Assembly: GCF_013328815.1 (NCBI RefSeq)
Contig: NZ_JABUHN010000014.1
Location: 1 to 64,000 of the forward strand
From: Tabrizicola fusiformis
GTDB taxonomy: Bacteria; Pseudomonadota; Alphaproteobacteria; Rhodobacterales; Rhodobacteraceae
Length of the DNA: 64,000 bases
Direction of reading: 5' to 3'
Positions 53,721 to 62,320 of this stretch are shown here, in pieces. The position numbers and the translations under genes were made by a program. Numbering within the stretch: position 1 is the first letter of the stretch; every line of letters begins with the position of its first letter. Under the pieces are notes generated by a model, which ran no database searches, was not told the DNA's origin, and was given only the letters and a program-made list of their open reading frames with translations.

Positions 53721-54596
53721 ATGCGTGATCTTGCCAGCCCAGCCCTTGCCACCCCAACTGCCGAACCGCCGCAGGCCCTGCCCGGACAGATCGTCCGGCA
53801 GGCGCGCAAGGCCCGGCTGCACCGGCTTGTTTCGCCGATGCCTGCCCTGATCGGCGTCGTGGCCGGTGTCAAGGAGGTGCAGGGGGCCGGGCGCAGCCTG
53901 TCGGTGCCCGCCGGTTCCTTTGTGCTGCTGCCCGAGGGGCTGGCCCTGACCATCTGCAACATCCCCGATGCCGCCGGCCGGTATGAGGCGCAGGCCCTGC
54001 CCCTGCCCCGCCCGCTGGTCGAACGCGCGCTTGCCCGCCGCCCCGACCTTGCCCGCCCCCGCACCGCGCAACCGCAGCTTCTGCCGGCGCTGCCGCCCGA
54101 GGCGCGCGGGCTGCTGACGACATTCTTTGCGCCAACCGCGCTGCCGCCCGACATCCTCGCCCTGCGGCTGGAAGAGCTGATCCTCTGGCTGGCCCTCGAC
54201 GGCGCGCTTCTGCCGCCCGAGGCGCCACCCCGCCTGTCCGAACGGCTGCGCGCCCGCATCGCCGCCGATCCCGCCGCCGCATGGTCTGCCCCCGCCGCCG
54301 CCAGCCTGATGGCGATGAGCGAGGCGACCCTGCGCCGCCACCTTGCCGCCGAGGGCGCGGGCTTTGCCGATCTCTTGCGCGACACGCGGCTGACCCATGC
54401 GCTGGGGCTGTTGCAGACCACGGATTTTGCCGTGGCGCGGGTGGCGGAAGAATCGGGCTATGCCTCGCCCCAGCAGTTCGCCATGCGGTTTCGCGCCCGC
54501 TTTGGCCTTGCGCCGCATGAAATCCGGCTTGTGGAACGCCCGGATGATCGGAACGGGGCCAAATCTGCGCGCCGCGCAGCCGCAAGGGCGCCATAG
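53721..54596 (+). CDS. AraC-family transcriptional regulator
   Basis: A 291-residue regulator with an N-terminal AraC-type cupin-like ligand domain (about residues 20-180; VPAGSFVLLPEGLALTICN) and a C-terminal double helix-turn-helix (about 185-275): MSEATLRRHLAAEGAGF and RVAEESGYASPQQFAMRFRARFGLAPHEIR. The ligand and targets are unknown; the adjacent PEBP-type gene 40 bases downstream is a possible target. Divergent from rplU. Confidence 0.85.
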   Translation: MRDLASPALATPTAEPPQALPGQIVRQARKARLHRLVSPMPALIGVVAGVKEVQGAGRSLSVPAGSFVLLPEGLALTICNIPDAAGRYEAQALPLPRPLVERALARRPDLARPRTAQPQLLPALPPEARGLLTTFFAPTALPPDILALRLEELILWLALDGALLPPEAPPRLSERLRARIAADPAAAWSAPAAASLMAMSEATLRRHLAAEGAGFADLLRDTRLTHALGLLQTTDFAVARVAEESGYASPQQFAMRFRARFGLAPHEIRLVERPDDRNGAKSARRAAARAP

Positions 54597-54635
54597 GCCC
54601 GCTAACCTGCCTTCATCGTTCTGATGGAGACAAAG

Positions 54636-55163
54636 ATGATCCGCCCTGCCCTCTGCCTGCTGCTTGCTGCCAGCCCCGCCCTTGCCGAAATGACCCTGAC
54701 TTCGCCCAGCCTCGATGCCAATGGCGCCTTCACCGCCGATCAGGTGCTGAACGGTTTCGGCTGCACAGGGGGCAACCTGTCGCCCGCGCTGGAATGGTCG
54801 GGCGCGCCCGAGGGCACCGCGAGCTTCGCCCTGATGATGCATGACCCCGATGCACCCACCGGCTCGGGCTGGTGGCACTGGGCGGCCTTCAATCTGCCCG
54901 CCGACACCACCAGCCTGCCCGAAGGCGCCAGCGCCCATGCCATGCCCGAAGGCAGCATCGAAAGCCGCACCGATTTCGGCGCCCCCGGGTTTGGCGGCGC
55001 CTGCCCGCCCGAGGGTGGCGGCGCCCATGCCTATACCATCACGCTATACGCCCTGCCCGCGACCCTTGGCCTTGACCCCGAGGTGATGCCGGCCATGCTC
55101 AGTTACATGCTGCGCGGCAGCGCCCTGGAAAGCACCACCCTGACCGTGCCCTTCGGGCGGTAG
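54636..55163 (+). CDS. YbhB/YbcL-family (PEBP-like) secreted protein
   Basis: A 175-residue phosphatidylethanolamine-binding-protein-fold protein with a signal peptide (about residues 1-17, ending ASPALAEM). The family core is visible as TADQVLNGFGCTGGNLSPALEWSGAPEGTASFALMMHDPDAP and GWWHWAAFNLPADT. Bacterial members are periplasmic with unclear function, although one blocks lysozyme-like or kinase targets. The ATG at 54636, preceded by GGAGA, is preferred over 54624. It ends 2 bases before the convergent DUF2059 gene. Confidence 0.85.
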   Translation: MIRPALCLLLAASPALAEMTLTSPSLDANGAFTADQVLNGFGCTGGNLSPALEWSGAPEGTASFALMMHDPDAPTGSGWWHWAAFNLPADTTSLPEGASAHAMPEGSIESRTDFGAPGFGGACPPEGGGAHAYTITLYALPATLGLDPEVMPAMLSYMLRGSALESTTLTVPFGR

Positions 55164-55165
55164 CG

Positions 55166-56023
55166 TCAGATATCCTGCCCGATCATTTCCCGCCCCGCCG
55201 CCCGGCCAAGGCGGCGGCTGATGTCCAGAAACAGCGCGTCGAACGCGGCAAAGACCGCCGTGTTCACCCGCTGCCCCTCGGGGATATCGGAAAAGGCGAT
55301 ATAGGCTTCCAGCTCGCCGTCACTCAGCGGCCCATAGGCCATGGCAAGGAAGGGCATCAGCCAATCGGTGGTGCTGGCGCGCACCTCGGCCTCGCTGCCC
55401 CAGACCATCGAGAGCATGTCCTCCTCGGTCATCTCGCCCAAGGGGCCGCCCGCCTCGGCCATGCCGCGGAAAAAGGCAAGATTGGCGTTCAGCGCCCCCA
55501 TCACATTGGATTCGATCAGCGCATTGACCTCGGCAAAGCGGTGCAGGGCCGCGGCGCGCGGGGTGTCCGCCGCATCCATTTCCGCCCAACGCTCCTTGGC
55601 CGCTGCTTCGGTGGCCGGATCCAGCAGGGCCCGCCGCGCCTCGATCTCAAGCCGCAGCGCCTTCTGCCCGCCTTCCGATGCAAAGAACGCCACCGCCGCC
55701 TCGACCGCCGCGGGCGAAGCGGCAAGCTCTTTGGCCAGCGCCGCATCGAACGTGGCGCGCATCGCCTCGGGCGCATAAATCGCCTCGACCGTGGCCTTCC
55801 ACCCCGGATTGGCCCCCGAGGGGAAATCCGCGGCGAGTTCGGTGGCATTGGCCAGCCCCTCTTCGCGCAGAACCGCCATCACATCGCCGATCAGCAGCGC
55901 ATCCGACAACGCCTGCGCCGAAGCGGGCGCCGGAACGGCCAGCGGCGCCGTTTCGGTGCGCCCCACCACCGGAGCCATGGCAAGCGCCAGTGCGACAGAC
56001 AACCCGACCACGCGCAGACCCAT
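55166..56023 (-). CDS. Secreted DUF2059 protein
   Basis: A 285-residue exported protein: signal peptide residues about 1-22 (LSVALALAMAPVVGRTETA), then a long helical domain with two DUF2059-like segments (ATFDAALAKELAA... and MPFLAMAYGPLSDGELEAYIAFSDIPEGQ). The family is widespread but of unknown function. It has few cysteines and no catalytic motif. Stands between the YbhB-type gene (convergent) and the tRNA-Ser. Confidence 0.75.
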   Translation of the reverse strand: MGLRVVGLSVALALAMAPVVGRTETAPLAVPAPASAQALSDALLIGDVMAVLREEGLANATELAADFPSGANPGWKATVEAIYAPEAMRATFDAALAKELAASPAAVEAAVAFFASEGGQKALRLEIEARRALLDPATEAAAKERWAEMDAADTPRAAALHRFAEVNALIESNVMGALNANLAFFRGMAEAGGPLGEMTEEDMLSMVWGSEAEVRASTTDWLMPFLAMAYGPLSDGELEAYIAFSDIPEGQRVNTAVFAAFDALFLDISRRLGRAAGREMIGQDI

Positions 56024-56197
56024 GAAGCCCCCCTTTTCAGACCTTGCAGACCAGAGCTATGCCCTGCGCGCCGTCTTGCCAAGCGCCCGCTGCCGCCGCT
56101 TGTGCAATCCCGGCATGAAGTTCGCGTGAAAATCGCGTGAAAGGGGGGTTGCAAGCGCCCCGCGCGCCCGCTAAATCCCCGCCACGATCCCTACCGC

Positions 56198-56287
56198 GGA
56201 GAGGTGGCAGAGTGGTCGAATGCGGCGGTCTCGAAAACCGTTGTCGGTTTGCGCCGACCCAGGGTTCGAATCCCTGTCTCTCCGCCA
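56198..56287 (+). tRNA. tRNA-Ser (anticodon CGA)
   Basis: Class II tRNA: acceptor GGAGAGG (56198-56204) with TCTCTCC (56277-56283), anticodon loop CTCGAAA giving anticodon CGA, long variable arm, T-arm CAGGGTTCGAATCCCTG, and an encoded CCA (56285-56287). Its 3' end is followed by an AT-richer, phage-remnant-containing island. Confidence 0.95.
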
Positions 56288-56834
56288 TTTCATAGACAAC
56301 AAGCCAAGACCGCGACCCTTGCTTCAAAGGGGATTTTGCGCTTTCTCGGCTGAGCCCACTAGAAAATCAGCCATTTTTGCTACCGATTCCGCTACCACTT
56401 TGCGCGCCGCCCCTCTTGCGCTGTGAACATTCTTGTCGGGGCCATGATCATGCTCCGGGGCTCCACCCTACCCATCAGGTCATCAATGGGGAGAGCGCGA
56501 AGGAGCGCACGGAGGCCCGGAAGCAGCTTGCCGGTATCACCGGCATGATGATGCTTCATGCCGGTCTGAGCGGCACTCGGCTCTTTGGCTTGAGCATAGG
56601 CGGCAGGGTTGGGCCGAACTCGTCATTGAAGTCGGTTTGGGCGGGGAGCGGAGGTTCGCTGCGTCCCGAATGAACAGCAGCGACGCGCATGAAGCAGGCC
56701 TTGTAAAGTTCGGCGAAGCGGCCCAAACCCCCCGCCCGGTGGGACGGTGTGCGCTGCGTCGAAGAGGTTCAGGCGGTGACAATATCCAAGCGCCGGGCTA
56801 CCGTGGCGAAAGCAAGTGACTTGAGGGGGGGTAA
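56288..56834. other. Island left part, phage-remnant sequence
   Basis: 547 bases between tRNA-Ser(CGA) and the HEPN-like gene. No intact gene. The segment 56450-56620 contains a decayed coding frame described separately. The rest holds only short spurious frames. The AT-rich stretch at 56335-56405 directly follows the tRNA and could contain an attachment core. Confidence 0.4.
56450..56620 (+). pseudogene. Fragment of a large phage-type protein
   Basis: In the + frame the translation GESAKERTEARKQLAGITGM followed by MMLHAGLSGTRLFGLSIGG resembles the conserved C-terminal part of very large phage polyvalent proteins (helix with RKQLAGI, then a hydrophobic MLHAGLSG segment). No start or continuation is present, so it is a remnant. 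Confidence 0.35.
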
Positions 56835-57563
56835 ATGAAAGTTGGAATATACTGTTTGGACTGTCTGCGTGAAAACGGACTACCCAACTTCCGACCACTT
56901 GTGGTGACCGTTAATGACGAACGATTCTTCGAGATGACATGTTCGAATGGGCACCAGACCCTCACGATCATTCAGGAGCCAAAGCATGAAATTCTGTTTG
57001 AGTTAGGAATGAACGCACTGGCCGACGGTTACCCGCGCGAGGCCGTTAATTCGTTCGCATCCTGCATGGAAAATTTTTATGGATTCTGCATTAATCAGGT
57101 ATCACTTTACAAGGGCGTAGACCGAGCGGCCTTGGATGCTGGTTGGAAATATATGGCCAAGCAATCTGAAAGACAGCTTGGCGCGTTCGTGATGCTCTGG
57201 TTGAACTACTTCGGTTCCGCGCCAAAACTGTTGAGCGAAGCATCGCGGAGCTTTAGAAACCGAGTTGTTCATCAGGGGTATATTCCCCGGCTCGATGAAA
57301 CCTTGGCTTTTGGAGATGATATCGTCGCCTGCGTTGCCAGTAATTTGCACGACATGAAGCATCATTTGGACGATGATTTGGATACGATCTTTATCTCTGA
57401 GTTCAGTGCGAGAGCTTTCTCACAAAATCAACGTGTAACGACACAGTCCATTCCAACGACTATCGGCTGGGCTGGGCTCATACAAAATGAGAAGGTGGAC
57501 CTGCGCGCCCGTCTGATTGCCATAGATAAGGATAAGGTGACCTTTCAGTGGCCGAAGTTCTAA
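56835..57563 (+). CDS. HEPN-like protein with N-terminal zinc-ribbon-type cysteines
   Basis: A 242-residue protein, visibly AT-richer than its surroundings, which suggests recent acquisition. Residues 7 and 10 (CxxC) with Cys36 and His40 (CSNGH) form a potential zinc ribbon. A helical domain follows, holding RNRVVH at residues 141-146, the Rx4H pattern with a polar second residue that defines RNA-cleaving HEPN domains. A small beta-rich C-terminal tail ends the protein. A purine-rich leader (GAGGGGGGG) precedes the ATG. It has no antitoxin-like partner in an adjoining frame. It may be a defence/abortive-infection RNase or a non-catalytic HEPN scaffold. It lies between tRNA-Ser and phage remnants. 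Confidence 0.6.
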   Translation: MKVGIYCLDCLRENGLPNFRPLVVTVNDERFFEMTCSNGHQTLTIIQEPKHEILFELGMNALADGYPREAVNSFASCMENFYGFCINQVSLYKGVDRAALDAGWKYMAKQSERQLGAFVMLWLNYFGSAPKLLSEASRSFRNRVVHQGYIPRLDETLAFGDDIVACVASNLHDMKHHLDDDLDTIFISEFSARAFSQNQRVTTQSIPTTIGWAGLIQNEKVDLRARLIAIDKDKVTFQWPKF

Positions 57564-57591
57564 TTTCTAGTTCTTGGAAGATTGATCTTTT

Positions 57592-57745
57592 TTAGTCGAA
57601 GCGATTCGGCATACCCTCAACCTCCTGCATGAGTGACTTGCGGGCGGCCCCGGGCAACTCTTCGAGTGCCGCCAGCCACCGGCCGCGAAAGACAAGTCGA
57701 ATAAAACGATGGGCGTTCCATTCGACCTTCTCTTTTTGCGTTTCC
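57592..57745 (-). pseudogene. 5'-truncated gene remnant
   Basis: On the minus strand, ending with TAA at 57592-57594, the frame reads HKETQKEKVEWNAHRFIRLV and continues GRWLAALEELPGAARKSLMQ, then EVEGMPNRFD. The regular charged/helical composition looks like the C-terminus of a real protein, possibly a phage gene. It has no start and collides with a remnant read from the other strand, so it is broken. Confidence 0.35.
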
Positions 57746-58220
57746 TTATGCGTTCTGTCCCGCCAAAGATGTGACGGTAGATGGCGTGGCCATCAGCGTT
57801 GCTTCGGCCAGCGCCGGAAACAACGTCAAGTCGGTGATCTATGCCTCGGACGCGAATGGCAGGCCAACGACCCTTCTGGCCGAAAGCGGCAACATTGCGA
57901 CCGACAGCACGGGCGCCAAGACCGCCAGCATCACCTCTCTGAGCCTCGTGGCCGGGAATGTCTACTGAATCGGGATTCGCGCAACTGCCTCGGTCAGCAT
58001 TCAGGCGCTTCACAGCTCCGGCGTTCCCGACATCAACGGCGGCTCTCCGGCCACTTCCATCAGAAAGACGCTGGCCCGCACCCTCACCTATGCGACCGGG
58101 GCGCCCAACCCATGGGTCTGGAACTCTGCGGAAATCGGGGCTGGCGCCGCGCATCACGTCTGGCCCAAGGTGGCGTGGCACAAAACACGCCACCCGGGCC
58201 CACTACCACTTTTGCGCTAA
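57741..58220 (+). pseudogene. Decayed phage tail/structural gene with an internal stop
   Basis: The + frame reads FPYAFCPAKDVTVDGVAISV through KSVIYASDANGRPTTLLAES and GAKTASITSLSLVAGNVY, then TGA (57966-57968), then IGIRATASVSIQALHSSGVP through TYATGAPNPWVWNSAEI. In intact phage proteins of this kind the sequence continues GNVYWIGIRA, so TGG appears mutated to TGA. The start is missing. The 3' end is replaced by a hairpin region. Confidence 0.6.
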
Positions 58221-58246
58221 AAACTGAAAAAACCTTTGTTTTTCAG
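58169..58246. terminator. Two adjacent hairpins beyond the phage remnant
   Basis: A 9-base stem GGTGGCGTG / CACGCCACC (58169-58194) and an AT-rich one, CTGAAAAA / TTTTTCAG (58224-58246). Either could end transcription from the island. The rest of the gap to 58365 shows no gene. Confidence 0.5.
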
Positions 58247-58365
58247 CATCTTTTCGAAAAATTAAAATCCCTCTCCGTCGGCCATAAACTCACTGGGCTG
58301 GCCGGAAGGCTGGCCTTTTTGCTTTTGGCCTGCCGGATGGCGGGCTGGGCGTTGGGTCCTTGGGT

Positions 58366-59268
58366 TCAGGGGCTGCGCAGTTCCCGGATGCAGTCTACAA
58401 ACGCGCGGATGCGGCGGTTTTCGCGGCTTGCCGGGCTGAAATAGGTATAAAGGAAATTGGGCGGCGGCATATAGCCCGTCAGCACTTCTTCCACATCGGC
58501 GTGGCGCGCAAGATCGGAAAACATCTCGCGCGTCAGGTAACACAGCCCGTTGCCGGCCGCGACCAGCCGCATCGCCGTCGCAAAGGACGAGACGGTCAGC
58601 CGTCCCGGCGGGTCCACCAGAACGATGCGGTGATTGACCGAAAACTCCCAGCGATAGTGCTGATCCTGCCCGGGCCAGCGGCGGCGGATACAGCGATGCG
58701 CCATGACATCCTTTGGCACTTCGGGGCGCCCGAACCTGTCAAGATAGCTGCGGCTGCCGACGATCCGCCAATGCACCGGCAGCGGAATGCGCATGGCAAC
58801 CATGTCATCCTCGATATACTCGCCAAGACGGATGCCCAGATCAAAGCCGTTGGCGAGCAGATCGGTCCGCCCCTCACGGATTTCGACATCCACCGTCACG
58901 CCCGGGTAACGCTCGGCAAAGATGATCAGTGCGGGGTCCAGCACCGGATCAAGCGCCAGCGTCTGGACGCAGATGCGCAGGGTTCCGCCCAGCTCTGCCG
59001 CCTGATCGTGGATGGCCTGCAATGTCTCAGTCAGAGTGCCGGCCAGCGGGCCGATCCGCTCCAATAACATGAAACCGGCCGGGGTCAGTTCCACCCGGCG
59101 GGTCGTGCGGTGGAAAAGCTTGGCCTCGAGCCGCTCTTCCAGATGCCGGATCGTGGCGCCGACGGCAACCGCGCTGACCCCAAGACCGTCGGCCGCCTTG
59201 CGAAAGCTCTTGCTGCGCGCAACGGCCAGAAACTCGGCCAAGCCTTTGAAAACATCACGATCGAGCAT
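58366..59268 (-). CDS. LysR-type regulator of the amine-catabolic operon
   Basis: A 300-residue LysR regulator. Winged helix at about residues 8-65 (FLAVARSKSFRKAADGLGVS...FHRTTRRVELTPAG), then the two-lobed effector domain (about 90-290). It diverges from the aminotransferase gene with about 100 bases between the starts, the typical arrangement for a LysR activator of the neighbouring operon. The effector is presumably an amine or amino acid handled by that operon (inference). Confidence 0.88.
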   Translation of the reverse strand: MLDRDVFKGLAEFLAVARSKSFRKAADGLGVSAVAVGATIRHLEERLEAKLFHRTTRRVELTPAGFMLLERIGPLAGTLTETLQAIHDQAAELGGTLRICVQTLALDPVLDPALIIFAERYPGVTVDVEIREGRTDLLANGFDLGIRLGEYIEDDMVAMRIPLPVHWRIVGSRSYLDRFGRPEVPKDVMAHRCIRRRWPGQDQHYRWEFSVNHRIVLVDPPGRLTVSSFATAMRLVAAGNGLCYLTREMFSDLARHADVEEVLTGYMPPPNFLYTYFSPASRENRRIRAFVDCIRELRSP

Positions 59269-59371
59269 GGAATTAAAAACCTCAGCTTCGCACTGATCTT
59301 AGAAAATGCGGAATTGTTTATCAATCGCTTTCGCGGTCACCATGCAGACAGACCCATGGAAGGACCAGATC

Positions 59372-60739
59372 ATGCTTTCAAATTCGCTGCGTGACCGCGA
59401 CATTGCCAGCCAGTTGCACCCGCAGACCAACCTTGCACTGCACGAGCGTGTCGGCCCGGTCATCATCGCCGAAGGCAATGGCGCGGAAATCCGTGACGCC
59501 AATGGCAAGGTCTATATCGAGGGCATGTCGGGTCTGTGGTGTACCGCGCTGGGTCTGAGCGAGAAGCGGCTTGTCGAAGCGGCGACCCGACAGATGTCAA
59601 CGCTGCCCTATTATCAGAATTTTGCCCACCGTTCGACCGAGCCGGGCATCCTGCTGGCGGAAAAGCTGCTGGAACTCGCGCCGGTGCCGATGTCGAAGGT
59701 GCTGTTCCAAAGCTCCGGTTCCGAGGCGAATGACACGGCCGTCAAGCTCGCCTGGTATCATTTTGCCGCGCAGGGCCGCCCGGAAAAGCGCAAGATCATT
59801 GGTCGGATGCGGGGCTATCACGGCACGTCGATCGCCTCGGCCTCGATCACCGGGCTGCCGCATCTGCATCGTGACTTCCACTTGCCGTTGCCGAACTTCC
59901 TGCATGTGACCTGCCCGCATTTCTACCGCGAGGGTCGCCCCGGCGAGACGGAAGAGCAATTCTCGACCCGTCTGGCAGATGAGCTTGATGCGCTGATCCT
60001 TGCCGAGGGCCCGGAAACCGTCGCCGCTTTCTTTGCCGAACCGGCGATGGGCACGGGCGGGGCGGTGATGCCGCCGAAGGGCTATTTCGAGAAGATTCAG
60101 AAAGTGCTGAAAAAGCACGAGGTTCTTCTGGTCGCGGATGAGGTCATCACCGGGTTCGGCCGCACCGGCAACTGGTGGGGCAGCCAAACCTTCGGGTTGC
60201 AGCCCGATATGATCACCTGCGCCAAGGCGTTGACCGCCGCCTATATGCCGCTGTCTGCCATCCTGCTTTCCGAACCGATCTATGCCTCGATGGTGGCGCA
60301 ATCCGAAAAGATCGGGGTGTTCGGCCATGGCTATACCTATGGCGCCCATCCGGTGGCCTGCGCCGTCGCCAACGAGGCGCTGCGCATCTACGAAGAAGAC
60401 GGGGTGATCGCCGGCGTCGCCGCCAAGGGCACCTTGATGGAGGCGGTTCTGGCGCCATTGCGGGATCATCCGCTGGTGGGCGAACTGCGGGGGGCCGGTC
60501 TGATGTGGGGTGTCGAGATCGTTGCCGACAAGGTAACGCGCGCGCCCTACGATGCCGCACGCGCCGTTCCGGCCAAGGTGCAGGACGCGGCATTTGCCGA
60601 GGGGCTGGTTTGCCGTGCCCTCGGCTCGGCCATTGCCATCGCACCGCCGCTGATCGTGTCGCCCGACCAGATCGCGGCCATCGGCAAGCGTTTTGCCACG
60701 GCGCTGGACCGCGTGGCCGATGATCTGGGGATCATGTGA
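59372..60739 (+). CDS. Class III PLP-dependent aminotransferase (omega-amino acid/putrescine type)
   Basis: A 455-residue fold type I aminotransferase. The PLP-binding phosphate loop GSEANDTAVK is at about residues 120, VADEVITGFGRTG contains the Asp that contacts the pyridine nitrogen, and the Schiff-base Lys285 is in TCAKALTAAYMPLSA. The group includes putrescine/GABA-pyruvate and taurine/beta-alanine aminotransferases. With the semialdehyde dehydrogenase and polyamine-type importer after it, an amine such as putrescine, GABA or cadaverine is the likely substrate. The ATG at 59372 has GGAAGGA upstream; 59342 would add ten residues. Confidence 0.85.
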   Translation: MLSNSLRDRDIASQLHPQTNLALHERVGPVIIAEGNGAEIRDANGKVYIEGMSGLWCTALGLSEKRLVEAATRQMSTLPYYQNFAHRSTEPGILLAEKLLELAPVPMSKVLFQSSGSEANDTAVKLAWYHFAAQGRPEKRKIIGRMRGYHGTSIASASITGLPHLHRDFHLPLPNFLHVTCPHFYREGRPGETEEQFSTRLADELDALILAEGPETVAAFFAEPAMGTGGAVMPPKGYFEKIQKVLKKHEVLLVADEVITGFGRTGNWWGSQTFGLQPDMITCAKALTAAYMPLSAILLSEPIYASMVAQSEKIGVFGHGYTYGAHPVACAVANEALRIYEEDGVIAGVAAKGTLMEAVLAPLRDHPLVGELRGAGLMWGVEIVADKVTRAPYDAARAVPAKVQDAAFAEGLVCRALGSAIAIAPPLIVSPDQIAAIGKRFATALDRVADDLGIM

Positions 60740-60757
60740 TGGTCGATCAAATAGTTG

Positions 60758-60776
60758 ACAAAGTCATCTACTTTGT
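60758..60776 (+). promoter_or_regulatory. Inverted repeat and possible -35 before the semialdehyde dehydrogenase gene
   Basis: ACAAAGT (60758-60764) and ACTTTGT (60770-60776) form a perfect 7-base inverted repeat; TTGACA (60755-60760) overlaps it. It lies 34 bases before the next ATG and may be an operator or internal promoter within the operon. Confidence 0.5.
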
Positions 60777-60809
60777 TACTGAATGCAACATATGAAACCG
60801 GAGACCGCC

Positions 60810-62252
60810 ATGACCGAAGCCGCCCCCCTTTACATCGCCGGCGAATGGGCGTCGCAAGGCCGTGACACGGCGGTGGTTGCCAATCCGGCCACAGGCCGCG
60901 AGGCGGGCCGGGTCACCCATGCGCGGACTGAAGATCTGGACCGGGCGGCCGAGGCGGCGGCACTGGCTTTCCGGGGGTGGTCGCGCATGGCCGCCTATGA
61001 CCGTTCCGCCATTCTGCGCCGGGCGGCACAGTTGCTGCGTGAGCGCGCCGAACCGATCGCCCGCCTGATGGTGGCCGAACAGGGCAAACCCCTGGCCGAA
61101 GCCAAGGGCGAGGTGATCGGCTCTGCCGACCACATCGACTGGGCGGCCGAAGAGGGCCGGCGGCTTTATGGCCGGGTGATCCCGGCGCGTGCGCCCGGCG
61201 TGCTTCAGATCGCGCGTAAAGAGGCCATCGGCCCCGTCGCAGGGTTTTCCCCGTGGAACTTCCCGGTCAGCCAGGCGGTGCGCAAGATCGCCGGCGCTTT
61301 GGGGGCCGGCTGCACCATCGTCGTGAAATGCCCCGAGGAAACCCCCTATTCCTGCGTCGAGCTGGTGCGCTGCTTTGCCGATGCGGGGGTTCCGGCGGGG
61401 GTGGTCAATCTGGTCTTTGGCCAACCGGCACAGATTTCGGAACACCTGATCCCGCATCCCGGCATCCGCATGATTTCCTTCACAGGTTCGGTGCCGATCG
61501 GCAAGCATCTGGGTGAAATCGCGGCCCGTCACGTCAAGCGTGCCACGCTGGAGCTTGGCGGACATTCGCCCTTTATCGTCTGCGAAGATGCCGATCTGGG
61601 GTCTGCAGTCAAACTGGCTGCAATGCTGAAATACCGCAATGCCGGTCAGGTCTGCGCCGCCCCCTCGCGGTTTTATGTGCATGAGTCGCGCTATGAGGGC
61701 TTTGTCACCGGCCTTGTCGCGGCGGCGAAGGCCATCAAGCTTGGGCAGGGGTTCGAAGAGGGGGTCACCATGGGCCCGCTGGCCAACCCCCGCCGTCTGA
61801 CAGCGATGGAGCGGTTTGTTGCCGATGCGACCGACCGCGGCGCCAGGCTGCAAACCGGCGGGCGGCGCCGGGGCAATGAGGGGAATTTCTTTGAGCCGAC
61901 GGTTCTGACCGATGTGCCCGAAGATGCCGCGCTGATGGTGGAAGAACCTTTTGGCCCCATCGCGCCGGTCACCGCCTTCTCATCGCTGGATCAGGCGATT
62001 GCCAAGGCCAATGCCCTGCCTTTCGGCCTGGCCGCCTTTGCCTTTACCCGCAGCTTTGCCACGGCAGAGACCCTTTCGACCGAGCTGGAAAGCGGCATGG
62101 TTTCCATCAACCATTTCGGGATCGCCGCACCCGAGACGCCCTTTGGCGGCATGAAAGACAGCGGTTACGGCAGCGAAGGCGGCATCGAAGGCATGGAAGC
62201 CTTCGTCACGACCAAGTTCACCAGCACTCTCGGCCTTGGCGGCGCCTCCTGA
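60810..62252 (+). CDS. Aldehyde dehydrogenase, succinate-semialdehyde type
   Basis: A 480-residue NAD(P)-dependent aldehyde dehydrogenase of the GabD/SSADH group. GFSPWNFPVSQAVRKIAGAL (cofactor loop), LELGGHSPFIV with catalytic Glu, NAGQVCAAPSRF with Cys282, and the C-terminal GGMKDSGYGSEGG are characteristic. It would oxidise the semialdehyde made by the upstream aminotransferase to an acid entering the TCA cycle. The ATG at 60810 follows GGAGA; ATG codons at 60783 and 60792 lie just upstream. Confidence 0.87.
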   Translation: MTEAAPLYIAGEWASQGRDTAVVANPATGREAGRVTHARTEDLDRAAEAAALAFRGWSRMAAYDRSAILRRAAQLLRERAEPIARLMVAEQGKPLAEAKGEVIGSADHIDWAAEEGRRLYGRVIPARAPGVLQIARKEAIGPVAGFSPWNFPVSQAVRKIAGALGAGCTIVVKCPEETPYSCVELVRCFADAGVPAGVVNLVFGQPAQISEHLIPHPGIRMISFTGSVPIGKHLGEIAARHVKRATLELGGHSPFIVCEDADLGSAVKLAAMLKYRNAGQVCAAPSRFYVHESRYEGFVTGLVAAAKAIKLGQGFEEGVTMGPLANPRRLTAMERFVADATDRGARLQTGGRRRGNEGNFFEPTVLTDVPEDAALMVEEPFGPIAPVTAFSSLDQAIAKANALPFGLAAFAFTRSFATAETLSTELESGMVSINHFGIAAPETPFGGMKDSGYGSEGGIEGMEAFVTTKFTSTLGLGGAS

Positions 62253-62320
62253 TGGAGGCCCGCCTGCCCACGAAAAACAGAGCGAAAAGCCGACATCAAC
62301 CACTCACAACGGGGCTGACC

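Noticed and set aside
56037-56327. Minus-strand frame reading GFEPWVGANRQRFSRPPHS
   Set aside because: This is the well-known false translation of a tRNA-Ser gene in reverse; the tRNA fold explains the sequence.
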